From: Rubrivivax gelatinosus
GTDB taxonomy: Bacteria; Pseudomonadota; Gammaproteobacteria; Burkholderiales; Burkholderiaceae_C
Length of the DNA stretch: 64,000 nt
NCBI RefSeq assembly: GCF_004340905.1
Contig: NZ_SLXD01000001.1
Coordinates: 310,001 to 374,000 of the forward strand
Reading direction: 5' to 3'
The notes below the pieces were generated by a model that saw only the letters and a program-made list of their open reading frames with translations, was not told the DNA's origin and ran no database searches. The translations under genes were made by a program, and so were the position numbers. Numbering within the stretch: the first letter of the stretch is position 1; the number at the start of each line of letters is the position of its first letter. Positions 29,902 through 38,150 of the stretch are shown here, piece after piece.

Positions 29902-30701
29902 CCCCACGTCCTGCCCGCACCGTCTACCTGGTCGACGACAACGCCGAGTTCCGCAGCAGCGCCCAGTGGTGGCTCAGCGGCGCCGGCTACCGCGTGCACG
30001 ACTTCGGCGATGCGCAGACGGCGCTGGACGCGCTGGACCGCCTGGCCGCCGAGCGCCCCGACGAGCTGCACCGCGCCTGCCTGCTGCTGGACGTGCGCAT
30101 GCCGGGCCTCAGCGGCCTGGACCTGCACGACCGCCTGGCCGACCGCGGCCTGACGCTGCGCCTGGACCCGGCGGCCGAGCCGCCCGCCGCGCCGCCGGCG
30201 GCGCCGCCGTTGCCGGTGGTCTACATGACCGGCCACGGCGACGTGCCGCTGGCCGTGGCCGCGATGCAGAAGGGTGCGGTGACGATGCTGGAGAAGCCGT
30301 TCGCCGACGACGCGCTGGAGCAGGCGCTGGAGCGCGCCTTCGCGCTCGCCGAGTCGGCCTGGGCACGCTGCCAGGTGGCCTCGCTGTTCGCGCTGCCGCC
30401 GGGCGACGGCGCCGTGCCGCCGCCGACGCCGCGCCTGCCCGAGCCCGACCCGGCCGAGGCCGGCCGGCGCGAGTACCAGCGCCGGCTGGAGTCGCTGTCG
30501 CCGCGCCAGCGCCAGGTGCTGCAGGGCATCGTCGCCGGCAAGCTGAGCAAGCAGATCGCCTGGGAGATCGGGCTCAGCGGCAAGACGGTGGAGTTCCACC
30601 GCAAGTGCCTGATGGAGCGCATGCAGGCGCGCAACGCGATGCACCTGCTGCGCATGGCGGTGTCGCGCAGCGTCGACGTCGCCGACACGCTGGTGGCGTG
30701 A
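29898..30701 (+). CDS. FixJ/NarL-type response regulator linked to the T3SS
   Basis: 267 residues. A receiver domain with acidic pair LVDDN and phospho-acceptor Asp65 (LLLDVRMPGLSG), conserved VVYMTGHGD and LEKPF, then a linker and a LuxR-type helix-turn-helix (LSPRQRQVLQGIVAGKLSKQ, then SGKTVEFHR). Between alpha3 and beta4 of the receiver there is an extra Pro/Ala-rich stretch of about 20 residues not seen in FixJ. It is translationally coupled to sctO, the last gene of the structural operon. The likely partner kinase is encoded at 47597-48754. It is my best candidate for binding the recurring palindromic box. Confidence 0.85.
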   Translation: MTPRPARTVYLVDDNAEFRSSAQWWLSGAGYRVHDFGDAQTALDALDRLAAERPDELHRACLLLDVRMPGLSGLDLHDRLADRGLTLRLDPAAEPPAAPPAAPPLPVVYMTGHGDVPLAVAAMQKGAVTMLEKPFADDALEQALERAFALAESAWARCQVASLFALPPGDGAVPPPTPRLPEPDPAEAGRREYQRRLESLSPRQRQVLQGIVAGKLSKQIAWEIGLSGKTVEFHRKCLMERMQARNAMHLLRMAVSRSVDVADTLVA

Positions 30702-30732
30702 GACGGCGGGGCGGCGCGCGCCTCGCCGTCTC
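30700..30732. terminator. hairpin between convergent genes
   Basis: Perfect 9-base arms GAGACGGCG (30700-30708) and CGCCGTCTC (30724-30732) around a GC-rich loop, lying in the gap between the response regulator and the convergent lipoprotein gene. It could end transcription in both directions, though there is no clear T-run. Confidence 0.5.
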
Positions 30733-31810
30733 AGCGTGTCCAGCCGAGCAGTTCGCAGCCCAGCGTGTGGTCACGGGCGCTGCTGCTGCGGTTGCGGACC
30801 TTGAACATCGCCGCGGCGCCGGGCGCTGCCGGCAGAGGGTTCAGGTTGCGGCCGCTGGCCGGCGCGTACCAGATCTCGCAGGTGCCCATGCACGACGAGC
30901 CGCTGCAGACCAGCCCGGTATCGACGTCGAAGGCGACACGCTCGCCGTCGGGCGACCAGCGGCCGTAGGACGTCAGGCCGGTGGCGGTGAGCCGCTCGAG
31001 CGCGCTGCCGTCGACGCCGCCGACCCACAGGTCCAGGTCGTCGACGTTGCCCGCGCCGGTGTAGGACACCAGCGTGACCAGGTAGCGCAGGCCCAGCGGG
31101 TCGACGGAGAGGTCGACGAGGCTGCGGCCACCGAGGTTCAACTTCGCCACCGTGCTGCGGCTGCCGCCGACCTGGCCGACCGACAGCGTGCCGTCGGCGG
31201 CCAGGTGCAGGTAGCGCCCGTCGGGCAGCCAGTCGACGACGGTGCCGACACCCGAGATGCGGTCGAGCTCGCGCAGGTTGGCCAGATCGACGAAGACGTA
31301 GTCGGTGGCGCTCAGCGAACTGGTGTAGTCCTCGGCCTGCGACACCAGCAGCACCGCCTTGTTGGCCGGCGATGGACGCAGGTCGGCGGCATAGCCGCTG
31401 ATCACGGCCGAGTACAGCGTCGTGCCATCGCTGGTGCGCTTGATGCGCAGCACGGTGTCGCCGTCGCGCTCGTCGTCGTAGTTGTAGATGGCGTACTGCG
31501 AGCCGTCGGGCCAGGGGCGGGCCACCTTGTCGGCGTCGACCAGCGTCGGCGCTGCGCCGCCGAGGTCGGCGATCTGCGTGCCGTCGAGGAAGTCCAGCGC
31601 GTAGTTGCTGTGCCAGAGGCGGCCGGAGAGTTCGGACGCACCACCGGATCCACCGGAGCCGCTGTCGTCGTCGCCTCCCCCTCCGCCACCACCACCGCCG
31701 CAGGCGGTCAGCGCGGCCGTCAGGAGTGCGGCGATCGCCAGGCGCCAACGGGGGCGCCGTGCGCGTCCGGTCGGCGCGGGGGAACGAGGCGTGAGGCTGC
31801 TTTCAAGCAT
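30731..31810 (-). CDS. TolB/WD40-like repeat lipoprotein
   Basis: 359 residues from the ATG at 31810. Lipobox LTAC followed by a run of Gly and Asp, then blade-like repeats (PWPDGSQYAIYNYDDE; VVDWLPDGRYLHLA; YGRWSPDGERVAFDV) as in TolB-type beta-propellers. It ends TLGCELLGWTR, nearly identical to the end of the protein at 35275-36297, so the two are paralogues. The gene follows a family member at 31891-32613 in the same direction. Function unknown; an outer-membrane or periplasmic scaffold is plausible. Confidence 0.7.
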   Translation of the reverse strand: MLESSLTPRSPAPTGRARRPRWRLAIAALLTAALTACGGGGGGGGGDDDSGSGGSGGASELSGRLWHSNYALDFLDGTQIADLGGAAPTLVDADKVARPWPDGSQYAIYNYDDERDGDTVLRIKRTSDGTTLYSAVISGYAADLRPSPANKAVLLVSQAEDYTSSLSATDYVFVDLANLRELDRISGVGTVVDWLPDGRYLHLAADGTLSVGQVGGSRSTVAKLNLGGRSLVDLSVDPLGLRYLVTLVSYTGAGNVDDLDLWVGGVDGSALERLTATGLTSYGRWSPDGERVAFDVDTGLVCSGSSCMGTCEIWYAPASGRNLNPLPAAPGAAAMFKVRNRSSSARDHTLGCELLGWTR

Positions 31811-31890
31811 TGTTCTATCTCCCTGGAGTGGCTGAACAGGCACACGCCGGCCACCCGCCTGACGGGGCGGGCCGCCAGCGGCGTCACGGA

Positions 31891-32613
31891 TCAGTCGAGT
31901 TGCAGGCCGCCCGGCCCGAAGGAGACGCGCTCGGCGTCGGCCTTGAAGAACTGGCGCAGATAACCCCGCGCGGCCTCGCGCATGCGCTGCTCGGTGGCAG
32001 CGTCGGGTTGCTGCTGCAACGCCATCTGCGTGCCGGCCATCAGCATGCCGAGGATGGCCATCTGCTCGTACATCTCGCGCCGGTCGAGCATCGGCGCGTC
32101 GGCGAGTTCGGGCTGGGCCGCCAGCAGCGAACGCATCTGCGCCACCACCGGCGGGAAACGCTCGTCGGGGAACGAACGGTTGTGCAGCCCCATCCAGCTG
32201 GCGACGAGGAACGACGCGAGCGCGCCGCCCAGATCGCCGTGCGGGATGTCGAACTGCTTTTCGATGCCGCGGTAGCGCACCAGCAGATCCTCGAACAAGG
32301 CCTTCGCCTTCGCCTGCTGGCCCGCCGGGTAATGCGCCGCCAGCTTGGCCGGCATCGTCGCCGGGCCGCGCGTGGACACCGTCAGCGCACCCGCGCCGTC
32401 CTTGCTGCGGCCTGCGCCGGCCAGCGCCGCCTGCGCACGCTTGGGCGTCGACAGGTCGTTGACGACGCTCTGCGTCAGGTAGCTGGAGGACAGGAAGTTG
32501 GACATCGGCGCGCCGGTGACGGCGTAGCCGGGGCTGTACATCTGGGCGTGCACCGGAGACTGGACCAGGCACAGCACGGCGGCGAGCGCCAGCGTTCGAC
32601 GGACGAGATGCAT
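31891..32613 (-). CDS. secreted protein of the locus-expanded family (member 1)
   Basis: 240 residues from MHLVRRTLAL. Signal peptide ending VHAQ, then a helical domain with the family core: FEDLLVRYRGIEKQFDIPHG, DLGGALASFLVASWMGL, MYEQMAILGMLMAGTQMALQ and a C-terminal AARGYLRQFFKADAERVSFG. The family resembles DUF6683 as I remember it; this needs checking. It is the most divergent of the five exported members in the window. Function unknown. It is followed by the TolB-like lipoprotein gene, the same pairing seen at 34484-36297. Confidence 0.7.
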   Translation of the reverse strand: MHLVRRTLALAAVLCLVQSPVHAQMYSPGYAVTGAPMSNFLSSSYLTQSVVNDLSTPKRAQAALAGAGRSKDGAGALTVSTRGPATMPAKLAAHYPAGQQAKAKALFEDLLVRYRGIEKQFDIPHGDLGGALASFLVASWMGLHNRSFPDERFPPVVAQMRSLLAAQPELADAPMLDRREMYEQMAILGMLMAGTQMALQQQPDAATEQRMREAARGYLRQFFKADAERVSFGPGGLQLD

Positions 32614-32734
32614 GGGCGGATGGGCGCCAGGCGCCGATGACGACGGTTCAAGACCAGATCTGACGCCGCGATTGAAGCGGGGACGGCTCCGTTTGTCAGT
32701 CTCACAAGGTGACAGAGCGTCACCGCATCCCAAG

Positions 32735-32767
32735 AAAAAGGGGCGGAAGCCCGAGAGCCCCGCCCCT
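32735..32767 (-). terminator. rho-independent terminator
   Basis: On the minus strand AGGGGCGG, a 13-base loop, CCGCCCCT, then TTTTCTT: an intrinsic terminator 25 bp past the stop of the translocator-like gene. With the promoter box upstream, it makes that gene a single-gene transcription unit. Confidence 0.8.
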
Positions 32768-32792
32768 CCTTCGTGTCGGCCGCGAGCCGCGC

Positions 32793-33467
32793 TTACTGCT
32801 TGCGGGCCATCGCCGACAGGCCTTCACCGATGGCCTTGATGGCCGTGGAGAAGGCGGTCTGCAGCATGTTGTATTCCTGCGAGGTCGCCTGGAATTGCGC
32901 GTTGACCGAGTTCATTTCCTTGGCGGCCTGTTGCTGGGCCTTCTCGGAACCGCCGGCGGAGGACAGGTCGGCGAGCTTGTTGCTCAGCTCGACCATCTTC
33001 GCGGCCTTGTTGCCGGCGGCCTCGCCCATCGCCAGCGCGATGGCTTCCAGCCAGCTCGTCGCGGACTTCTTGCCGCTCTTGCCGGCGCTGGACTTGCCGT
33101 CGCCCTTGTCCTGCGCCATCAACGCCTGGGCGTTCTTGACGATCGCCTCGGTCAGCTCTTCGGTCAGGCTCTTGATGTCGCCGCTGAAGTTGGACGCCAC
33201 GGCGCCGTCGGCCTGCTCGTCGCTGGACTGCGTGAGGTTCGAGACGACGTTCTGCACCATCTGCGAGATCGCCTCGCCGAGGAACTTGGGCATGCCCGAG
33301 GCGACCAGCTGCGTGACCGCGGACATGACGGCCTGGCCGACGGCCTGCGTCACGAGGTTGGCCAGCGAAGTGGCCAGCGCCATCGGCGGGAAGACCATCG
33401 ACGCGATGTTCATCACCAGGCCGAGGATGTTGCCGCCGCCGAAGACGTTGCTCAGTGCTCCACCCAT
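32793..33467 (-). CDS. hydrophobic translocator-like T3SS protein
   Basis: 224 residues from MGGALSNVFGG. Residues 12-75 are hydrophobic and Gly/Ala-rich (NILGLVMNIASMVFPPMALA and following), without a cleavable signal peptide. A Lys/Gly/Ser linker (about 119-137) leads to a C-terminal helical domain (138-224) that aligns with the needle candidate at 25399-25695, both ending MARKQ. Such a layout, hydrophobic segment plus amphipathic helices, fits a T3SS pore-forming translocator. It has its own promoter box and terminator, as expected for a protein made in quantity. No known translocator family was recognised. Confidence 0.6.
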   Translation of the reverse strand: MGGALSNVFGGGNILGLVMNIASMVFPPMALATSLANLVTQAVGQAVMSAVTQLVASGMPKFLGEAISQMVQNVVSNLTQSSDEQADGAVASNFSGDIKSLTEELTEAIVKNAQALMAQDKGDGKSSAGKSGKKSATSWLEAIALAMGEAAGNKAAKMVELSNKLADLSSAGGSEKAQQQAAKEMNSVNAQFQATSQEYNMLQTAFSTAIKAIGEGLSAMARKQ

Positions 33468-33576
33468 GATCGGAATCCTCCAGAAGTGTTGACGGGTTGC
33501 GGGTCGGGGCTCGCGTCCTGCGGCCCGCTCCCGCGGCATCGGTGCAGGGCTCGTGTGATGCCGTACACGATGGGGC

Positions 33577-33617
33577 GGATTCAACCGGAGCCCCTGGCGC
33601 CGCGTAACCTGTGATCG
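33577..33617 (-). promoter_or_regulatory. T3SS regulon box upstream of the translocator-like gene
   Basis: Minus strand: GGAGCGATCACAGG (box core 33617-33608), then 26 nt, then the AA of GGTTGAATCC. It lies about 110 bp upstream of the start. The 321-bp divergent region 33468-33788 otherwise holds only a second, rightward-facing box (33684-33725). Confidence 0.6.
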
Positions 33618-33683
33618 CTCCTAGCCGGGCCGGCGCCGTAGGGCGCAAGGCGCCGGCGCATCCGGTGACAGACGCACTGGGGA

Positions 33684-33725
33684 CGATCCCAGGTGCCGGT
33701 TGCGGCGGGGTGTCGGAAGCTCGCG
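33684..33725 (+). promoter_or_regulatory. T3SS regulon box upstream of the duplicated family operon
   Basis: CTGGGGACGATCCCAGG, with core CGATCCCAGG at 33684-33693; the outer CTGGG/CCCAG arms form an inverted repeat. The -10-like GGAAGCTCGCG ends exactly 32 nt after the core, the same distance as in the boxes at 38089 and 44737. Confidence 0.65.
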
Positions 33726-33788
33726 ACCGTCAAGGGAGAAAGAGCCCGCGTCGTGCGCACAGCCGGCACGACGACGAGGCCCACACCG

Positions 33789-34472
33789 ATGCACGGACGT
33801 TTCCTGATCGCGCTGGCTTGCGCAAGCCTCGTCGCCGCCGCGCCGGCCCAGGCCTACTGGGGCACGGCCGATGTCGGCAACCTCGCGGCGCTGGACTTCT
33901 CGTACAAGCTCAGCCGCATCCAGATGCGCAACGCCGAGCGCGCCGGCCAGCGCGCGCGCAAGGCATCGCCGGCACCGTTGCCGACCGAGGCGCGCGCCCG
34001 CCAGACGGCCGCCCGCGAGATGGCGCAGGCCTATCCGGCCGCACAGCGCGAACAGGCCGCCGCGCTGTTCGAGACGCTGCTGACGAAGTACGGCGAGATC
34101 GAGGATCGTTTCGGCATCCGCCGCGGCGACATCGGCGGCGCGCTCGCCGCCTTCGTCGCCGGCAACCTGATGGCGATGCGCCAGCAGCCTTTTCCCGACG
34201 CCCACTTCGCGGCGCTCGTGCGCCAGATGCGCGAAGCCGTCGCAAGCGACCCGGCCTACCGACGCCTGGACCCGGTGGAGCTGCGCCGCAGCTACGAACA
34301 GCTGGCCATCGTCGGCATGTTCATGGCCGCCACGCAGATGGCCCTGGCGCAGCAGCCCGACGACGGCCTGCGCGAACGCAGCGTCACGGCCGCGCGCCGC
34401 TACCTCGCGACGGTGATCCCCGGCGACCTGGACCGCCTGCAGATCACGGCCGACGGTCTGTCCCAGCGTTGA
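33789..34472 (+). CDS. secreted protein of the locus-expanded family (member 2)
   Basis: 227 residues. Signal peptide ending AQA, mature N-terminus YWGTADVGNLAALDFSYKLS, then the family core (FGIRRGDIGGALAAFVAGNL; QLAIVGMFMAATQMALAQQP) and C-terminal YLATVIPGDLDRLQITADGL. It is a close paralogue of 36639-37322 at an offset of exactly 2,850 bp; the N-terminal thirds differ while the last ~155 residues are nearly the same. It likely heads an operon with the next two genes. Function unknown. Confidence 0.75.
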   Translation: MHGRFLIALACASLVAAAPAQAYWGTADVGNLAALDFSYKLSRIQMRNAERAGQRARKASPAPLPTEARARQTAAREMAQAYPAAQREQAAALFETLLTKYGEIEDRFGIRRGDIGGALAAFVAGNLMAMRQQPFPDAHFAALVRQMREAVASDPAYRRLDPVELRRSYEQLAIVGMFMAATQMALAQQPDDGLRERSVTAARRYLATVIPGDLDRLQITADGLSQR

Positions 34473-35221
34473 ACGACCCCGTCATGCCGATGCCGCTTTC
34501 CCCCCGACGATGGCTCGCGCACGCCGCCGCCTGCCTCGTGCTGGCCTGGCCGGCCTTCGCGGCCGCCTACGGCCCGATGTACAACATCGGCAACCTCGGC
34601 GTGCTGGACTCGTCCTGGTACTACCAGTCGATCCAGTACCGCATCGTCGAGAACGCGCGCCAACGCAATGCGGCCGCCAAGGCGGCCGACACGCCGCCCG
34701 CACCCAGCCGCGACGCCGTCGTCAAGCTCGTCACCCGGGCCGACGGTCCGACCCGGATCCCCAGCCGCCTGGCCGCCGGCTACCCGCCCGCCGGGCGGGC
34801 GCAGGCCGAGTCGACGTTCGCGACGCTGCTGCGGTCCTATGGCGACATCGAACGCCGCTTCGGCATCGAGCCGGGCGACCTCGGCGGCGCCGCCGCGGCC
34901 TTCGTCGCCGGCTGCTGGATGGCGATGCGCGGCGAGGACTTCCCCGACCACCACTTCGCCACCCTGGTCGCGCAGATGCGCCGGGTGATGGCCTCGCAGC
35001 CCGGCTTCGCCTCGGTGCCGGCACGCGAGCGGCGCGAAGCCTACGAACAGCTGGCCATCATCGGCATGTTCATGGCGACGACGCAGATGGGGCTGAAGTC
35101 CAGGCCCGACGCCGCGCTCGCGAAGAGCAGCCGCGAGGCGGCGCGGGGCTATCTGCAGCAGTTCCTCAAGGGCGACGTCGATCGGCTGACGCTGGGCGAC
35201 GACGGACTGGTGCTGCGCTGA
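34005..35221 (+). repeat. segmental duplication, left copy
   Basis: 34005-35221 and 36855-38071 are nearly identical on the + strand with a constant 2,850-bp offset and no net insertion or deletion. Homology continues upstream to the start codon at 33789, but much weaker. The copy includes the 3' part of one family gene and the whole of the next. Confidence 0.9.
34484..35221 (+). CDS. secreted protein of the locus-expanded family (member 3)
   Basis: 245 residues from the ATG at 34484; the ATG six bases on (34490) is conserved in the paralogue and may be the true start. Signal peptide ending FAAA, mature part beginning YGPMYNIGNLGVLDSSWYYQ, family core FGIEPGDLGGAAAAFVAGCW and YEQLAIIGMFMATTQMGLKS, and C-terminus AARGYLQQFLKGDVDRLTLG. 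Only 11 bp separate it from member 2, so they are co-transcribed. Nearly identical to 37340-38071. Confidence 0.75.
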   Translation: MPMPLSPRRWLAHAAACLVLAWPAFAAAYGPMYNIGNLGVLDSSWYYQSIQYRIVENARQRNAAAKAADTPPAPSRDAVVKLVTRADGPTRIPSRLAAGYPPAGRAQAESTFATLLRSYGDIERRFGIEPGDLGGAAAAFVAGCWMAMRGEDFPDHHFATLVAQMRRVMASQPGFASVPARERREAYEQLAIIGMFMATTQMGLKSRPDAALAKSSREAARGYLQQFLKGDVDRLTLGDDGLVLR

Positions 35222-35274
35222 AGGCACGCACCGCCTGCCCGCGGTCTGCATCCCGGAACGAACGACACCCAACG

Positions 35275-36297
35275 ATGGCCAACGGAACCAGACCATACGG
35301 GTGCATTCTTCGCTGGGCGCTCGGCGCCACCCTCATCGCCATGGCCGGCTTGGCCGCCTGCGGAGACGGCGCAGGCTCTCACGACAGCGCCAACAACGGA
35401 GGCGGCGGAGGCGAGGCGGCGTCCGGTCGCTTGTGGCACAACTTCTTCCCGCTCGGCGACGGCACGGGTCTGTACGTGTCGTCGCCGGACGGCGCGCGCA
35501 CTCGGCACGTCGATGCGGTCAAGGACGCGGTGCCGACGCCCGACGGTTCGCACTACGTGACACTCGAGCACGACCTCAGCGCCGACACCAGCCAAGTCTC
35601 GATCAAGTCGAACTCGGACGGCCGCGTCGTGCACCAGGCCGTGCTCAACGGCTACGTCAGCAAGGTCCGCCCGTCTCCCCTGCGGTTGGGCGACCTGCTG
35701 CTGGTGTGGGCGAGCAGCGCCATCGCGGGCGACGGCGTCGTCACGGCGATCGACTTGCCGGCGCGGCGGACCTTGCAGCGATGGCCCACCCGCGCCGCGG
35801 CCGACTGGCTGCCCGACGGCCGCGTGATCTCCGCGGAACCCACCGGCGCCGTCCACGTCGCCATCGTGGGCCAGCAGGACAGCGCTGTCGGCACACTGTC
35901 GGTGCCGGGGTGGACGCTGCGCGGACTGTGGAGCGACCCAACCGGCAGCCGCATCGTCACCCGCTGGATGCGCTTCAACGCCAGCGGCGATCCGGCGGAG
36001 ACCGATCTGTGGATTGCCGGCGCCGACGGGACCGGACTCCAACGGCTGACCCGAACGGGCCTGACGTCCTACGCGGTGTGGGCGCCCGACGGCCGGTCTT
36101 TCGCCTTCGACTGGGACCCGGCCAACGTGTGCACCGGGACCGCCTGCGTCGGTGCCGGCAGCTGCGAACTGCACACGGCGCCGGCGACCGCGCGCGAGGT
36201 CACCCTTGATCACGCGTCGGTCCGACCGATCGCCGTCACCGACGACGAGGGCCAGGCGGCGACGCTCGGCTGCGACCTTCTAGGGTGGACGCGCTGA
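35275..36297 (+). CDS. TolB/WD40-like repeat lipoprotein (paralogue)
   Basis: 340 residues. Lipobox LAAC followed by a Gly-rich spacer, then propeller-like repeats (TPDGSHYVTLEHDL; ADWLPDGRVISAE; YAVWAPDGRSFAFDW). The C-terminus TLGCDLLGWTR and the segment VCTGTACVGAG match the paralogue at 30731-31810 (VCSGSSCMG). It sits between the two copies of the segmental duplication. Its role is unknown; the repeated pairing with exported family members suggests that they act together at the cell envelope. Confidence 0.7.
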   Translation: MANGTRPYGCILRWALGATLIAMAGLAACGDGAGSHDSANNGGGGGEAASGRLWHNFFPLGDGTGLYVSSPDGARTRHVDAVKDAVPTPDGSHYVTLEHDLSADTSQVSIKSNSDGRVVHQAVLNGYVSKVRPSPLRLGDLLLVWASSAIAGDGVVTAIDLPARRTLQRWPTRAAADWLPDGRVISAEPTGAVHVAIVGQQDSAVGTLSVPGWTLRGLWSDPTGSRIVTRWMRFNASGDPAETDLWIAGADGTGLQRLTRTGLTSYAVWAPDGRSFAFDWDPANVCTGTACVGAGSCELHTAPATAREVTLDHASVRPIAVTDDEGQAATLGCDLLGWTR

Positions 36298-36441
36298 GCG
36301 CGCAGGTACCTCAAGCGACGCCGTCCACGGCACCGCTGTCTTCCGGGCACGCGCTGTGGCTTTTCGCACGACTGACACCCGAGACGACGAACCTCGGGCC
36401 CGGCAGAAGGCGGCTCGCCGCGAGTCCCTAGGACGCCAGAC

Positions 36442-36642
36442 ATGAGGAAGCAAATGGACTCTCTCAGCCGCGTGATCGGATGGGCGCTGGCCGCGGCTGC
36501 CTTGGTGGCGGCCAGTCTGGCCGCCCGATGGGCAGGCTTTCGCCTTCCATCAAGACAGGGCAAACGCCTGCACCGGAACGCGGTTACCAGCGCCGGAGGC
36601 AGTCGGAACATCCTCGGTCCCGGGCGGAACAGCGTCACATGA
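36442..36642 (+). CDS. possible 66-residue membrane peptide
   Basis: ATG at 36442, stop overlapping the next start (ATGA). One hydrophobic stretch (VIGWALAAAALVAASLAARW), then a basic tail. No counterpart exists upstream of the other duplicate. The coupling to the next gene is the only support; it may be chance. Confidence 0.25.
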   Translation: MRKQMDSLSRVIGWALAAAALVAASLAARWAGFRLPSRQGKRLHRNAVTSAGGSRNILGPGRNSVT

Positions 36643-37322
36643 GCCTTCGAGCACTGGGTCACGCGCTATGCGCAGCCACCCTCTTCGTGGCCCAGTCCGC
36701 CCACGCCTACTGGTGCTGCTACGGCCTGGACAACCTCGCCGGGCTGGACTTCCAGTACCGGATGAACCGCATTCAGATGCAGCTCGTCGAGCAGTCCGCG
36801 AAGGCCAGGGCCAAGACCCCGGCACCGCTGCCAACCGTCGAGCGCGCCAGCACGACGGCCGCCCGCGAGATGGCGCAGGCCTATCCAGCAGCACAGCGCG
36901 AACAGGCCGCACGAACCTTCGAGACACTGCTCGCGAAGTACCGGGAGATCGAGGATCGTTTCGGCATCCGCCGCGGCGACATCGGCGGCGCGCTCGCCGC
37001 CTTCATCGCCGGCAACCTGATGGCGATGCGCCAGCAGCCTTCTCCCGACGCCCACTTCGCGGCACTCGTGCGCCAGATGCGCGAAGCCGTCGCACGCGAC
37101 CCGGCCTATCGGCGCCTGGACCCGGTGGAGCTGCGCCGCAGCTACGAACAGCTGGCCATCGTCGGCATGTTCATGGCCGCCACGCAGATGGCCCTGGCGC
37201 AGCAGCCCGACGACGGCCTGCGCGAACACAGCGTCACCGCCGCACGCCGCTACCTCGCGACGGTGATCCCCGGCGACCTGGACCGCCTGCAGATCACGGC
37301 CGACGGTCTGTCCCAGCGTTGA
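36639..37322 (+). CDS. secreted protein of the locus-expanded family (member 4)
   Basis: 227 residues from MSLRALGHAL. Signal peptide ending AHA, then YWCCYGLDNLAGLDFQYRMN and the same core as member 2 (FGIRRGDIGGALAAFIAGNL). Its N-terminal region differs clearly from member 2, including two extra Cys, whereas the rest is almost the same, which points to gene conversion or to selection on the N-terminus. Function unknown. Confidence 0.75.
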   Translation: MSLRALGHALCAATLFVAQSAHAYWCCYGLDNLAGLDFQYRMNRIQMQLVEQSAKARAKTPAPLPTVERASTTAAREMAQAYPAAQREQAARTFETLLAKYREIEDRFGIRRGDIGGALAAFIAGNLMAMRQQPSPDAHFAALVRQMREAVARDPAYRRLDPVELRRSYEQLAIVGMFMAATQMALAQQPDDGLREHSVTAARRYLATVIPGDLDRLQITADGLSQR

Positions 37323-38071
37323 ACGACCCCGTCGTGCCCATGCCGCTTTCCCCCCGACGATGGCTCGTGCACGCCGCCGCCTGCCTCGTGCTGGCCTGGC
37401 CGGCTTTCGCGGCCGCCTACGGCCCGATGTACAACATCGACAACCTCGGCGTGCTGGACTCGTCCTGGTACTACCAGTCCATCCAGTACCGCATCGTCGA
37501 GAACGCGCGCCAGCGCAATGCCGCCGCCAAGGCAGCCGACACGCCGCCCGCACCGAGCCGCGACGCCGTCGTCAACCTCGTCACCCGGGCCGACGGTCCG
37601 ACCCGAACCCCCAGCCTGCTGGCCGCCGGCTACCCGCCCGCCGGGCGGGCGCAGGCCGAGTCGACGTTCGCGACGCTGCTGCGGTCCTATGGCGACATCG
37701 AACGCCGCTTCGGCATCGAGACGGGCGACCTCGGCGGCGCCGCCGCGGCCTTCGTCGCCGGCTGCTGGATGGCAATGCGCGGCGAGGACTTCCCCGACCG
37801 CCATTTCGCCACCCTGGTCGCGCAGATGCGCCGGGTGATGGCCTCGCAGCCCGGCTTCGCCTCGGTGCCGGCGCGCGAGCGGCGCGAGGCCTACGAACAG
37901 CTGGCCATCATCGGCATGTTCATGGCGACGACGCAGATGGGGCTGAAGGCCCGGCCAGACGCCGCGCTCGCGAAGAGCAGCCGCGACGCGGCGCGGGGCT
38001 ATCTGCAGCAGTTCCTGAAGGGCGACGTCGACCGGCTGACGCTGGGCGACGACGGCCTGGTGCTGCGCTGA
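36855..38071 (+). repeat. segmental duplication, right copy
   Basis: Counterpart of 34005-35221 at a constant offset of 2,850 bp. The similarity stops within a few bases of the final stop codon (35221/38071), so the copied unit ends at a gene end. Confidence 0.9.
37340..38071 (+). CDS. secreted protein of the locus-expanded family (member 5)
   Basis: 243 residues from the ATG at 37340; the first start of member 3 is GTG here (37334). Signal peptide, YGPMYNIDNLGVLDSSWYYQ and the same core and tail as member 3, with only scattered substitutions. It ends 17 bp before the promoter box of the lipase operon. Function unknown. Confidence 0.75.
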   Translation: MPLSPRRWLVHAAACLVLAWPAFAAAYGPMYNIDNLGVLDSSWYYQSIQYRIVENARQRNAAAKAADTPPAPSRDAVVNLVTRADGPTRTPSLLAAGYPPAGRAQAESTFATLLRSYGDIERRFGIETGDLGGAAAAFVAGCWMAMRGEDFPDRHFATLVAQMRRVMASQPGFASVPARERREAYEQLAIIGMFMATTQMGLKARPDAALAKSSRDAARGYLQQFLKGDVDRLTLGDDGLVLR

Positions 38072-38088
38072 CGGCCTCCCCCTGGTCA

Positions 38089-38130
38089 CGATCCCAGGTG
38101 GCGAGCGCGCCGCCGGCTTCCTAAGCTGCG
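38089..38130 (+). promoter_or_regulatory. T3SS regulon box upstream of the lipase operon
   Basis: Core CGATCCCAGG at 38089-38098, within CCTGGTCACGATCCCAGG whose CCTGG/CCAGG ends are inverted repeats. The -10-like CCTAAGCTGCG ends at 38130, 32 nt after the core. The gene start is 20 bp further, with a GGAGG ribosome site. Confidence 0.7.
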
Positions 38131-38150
38131 CCGCGATCGGAGGACCGCCC

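Noticed and set aside
36420..36441. A T3SS box upstream of the second duplicate (CGAACCTCGG, then CCCTAGGACGCC)
   Set aside because: The second element is about 8 bases too far from the first compared with the other boxes.
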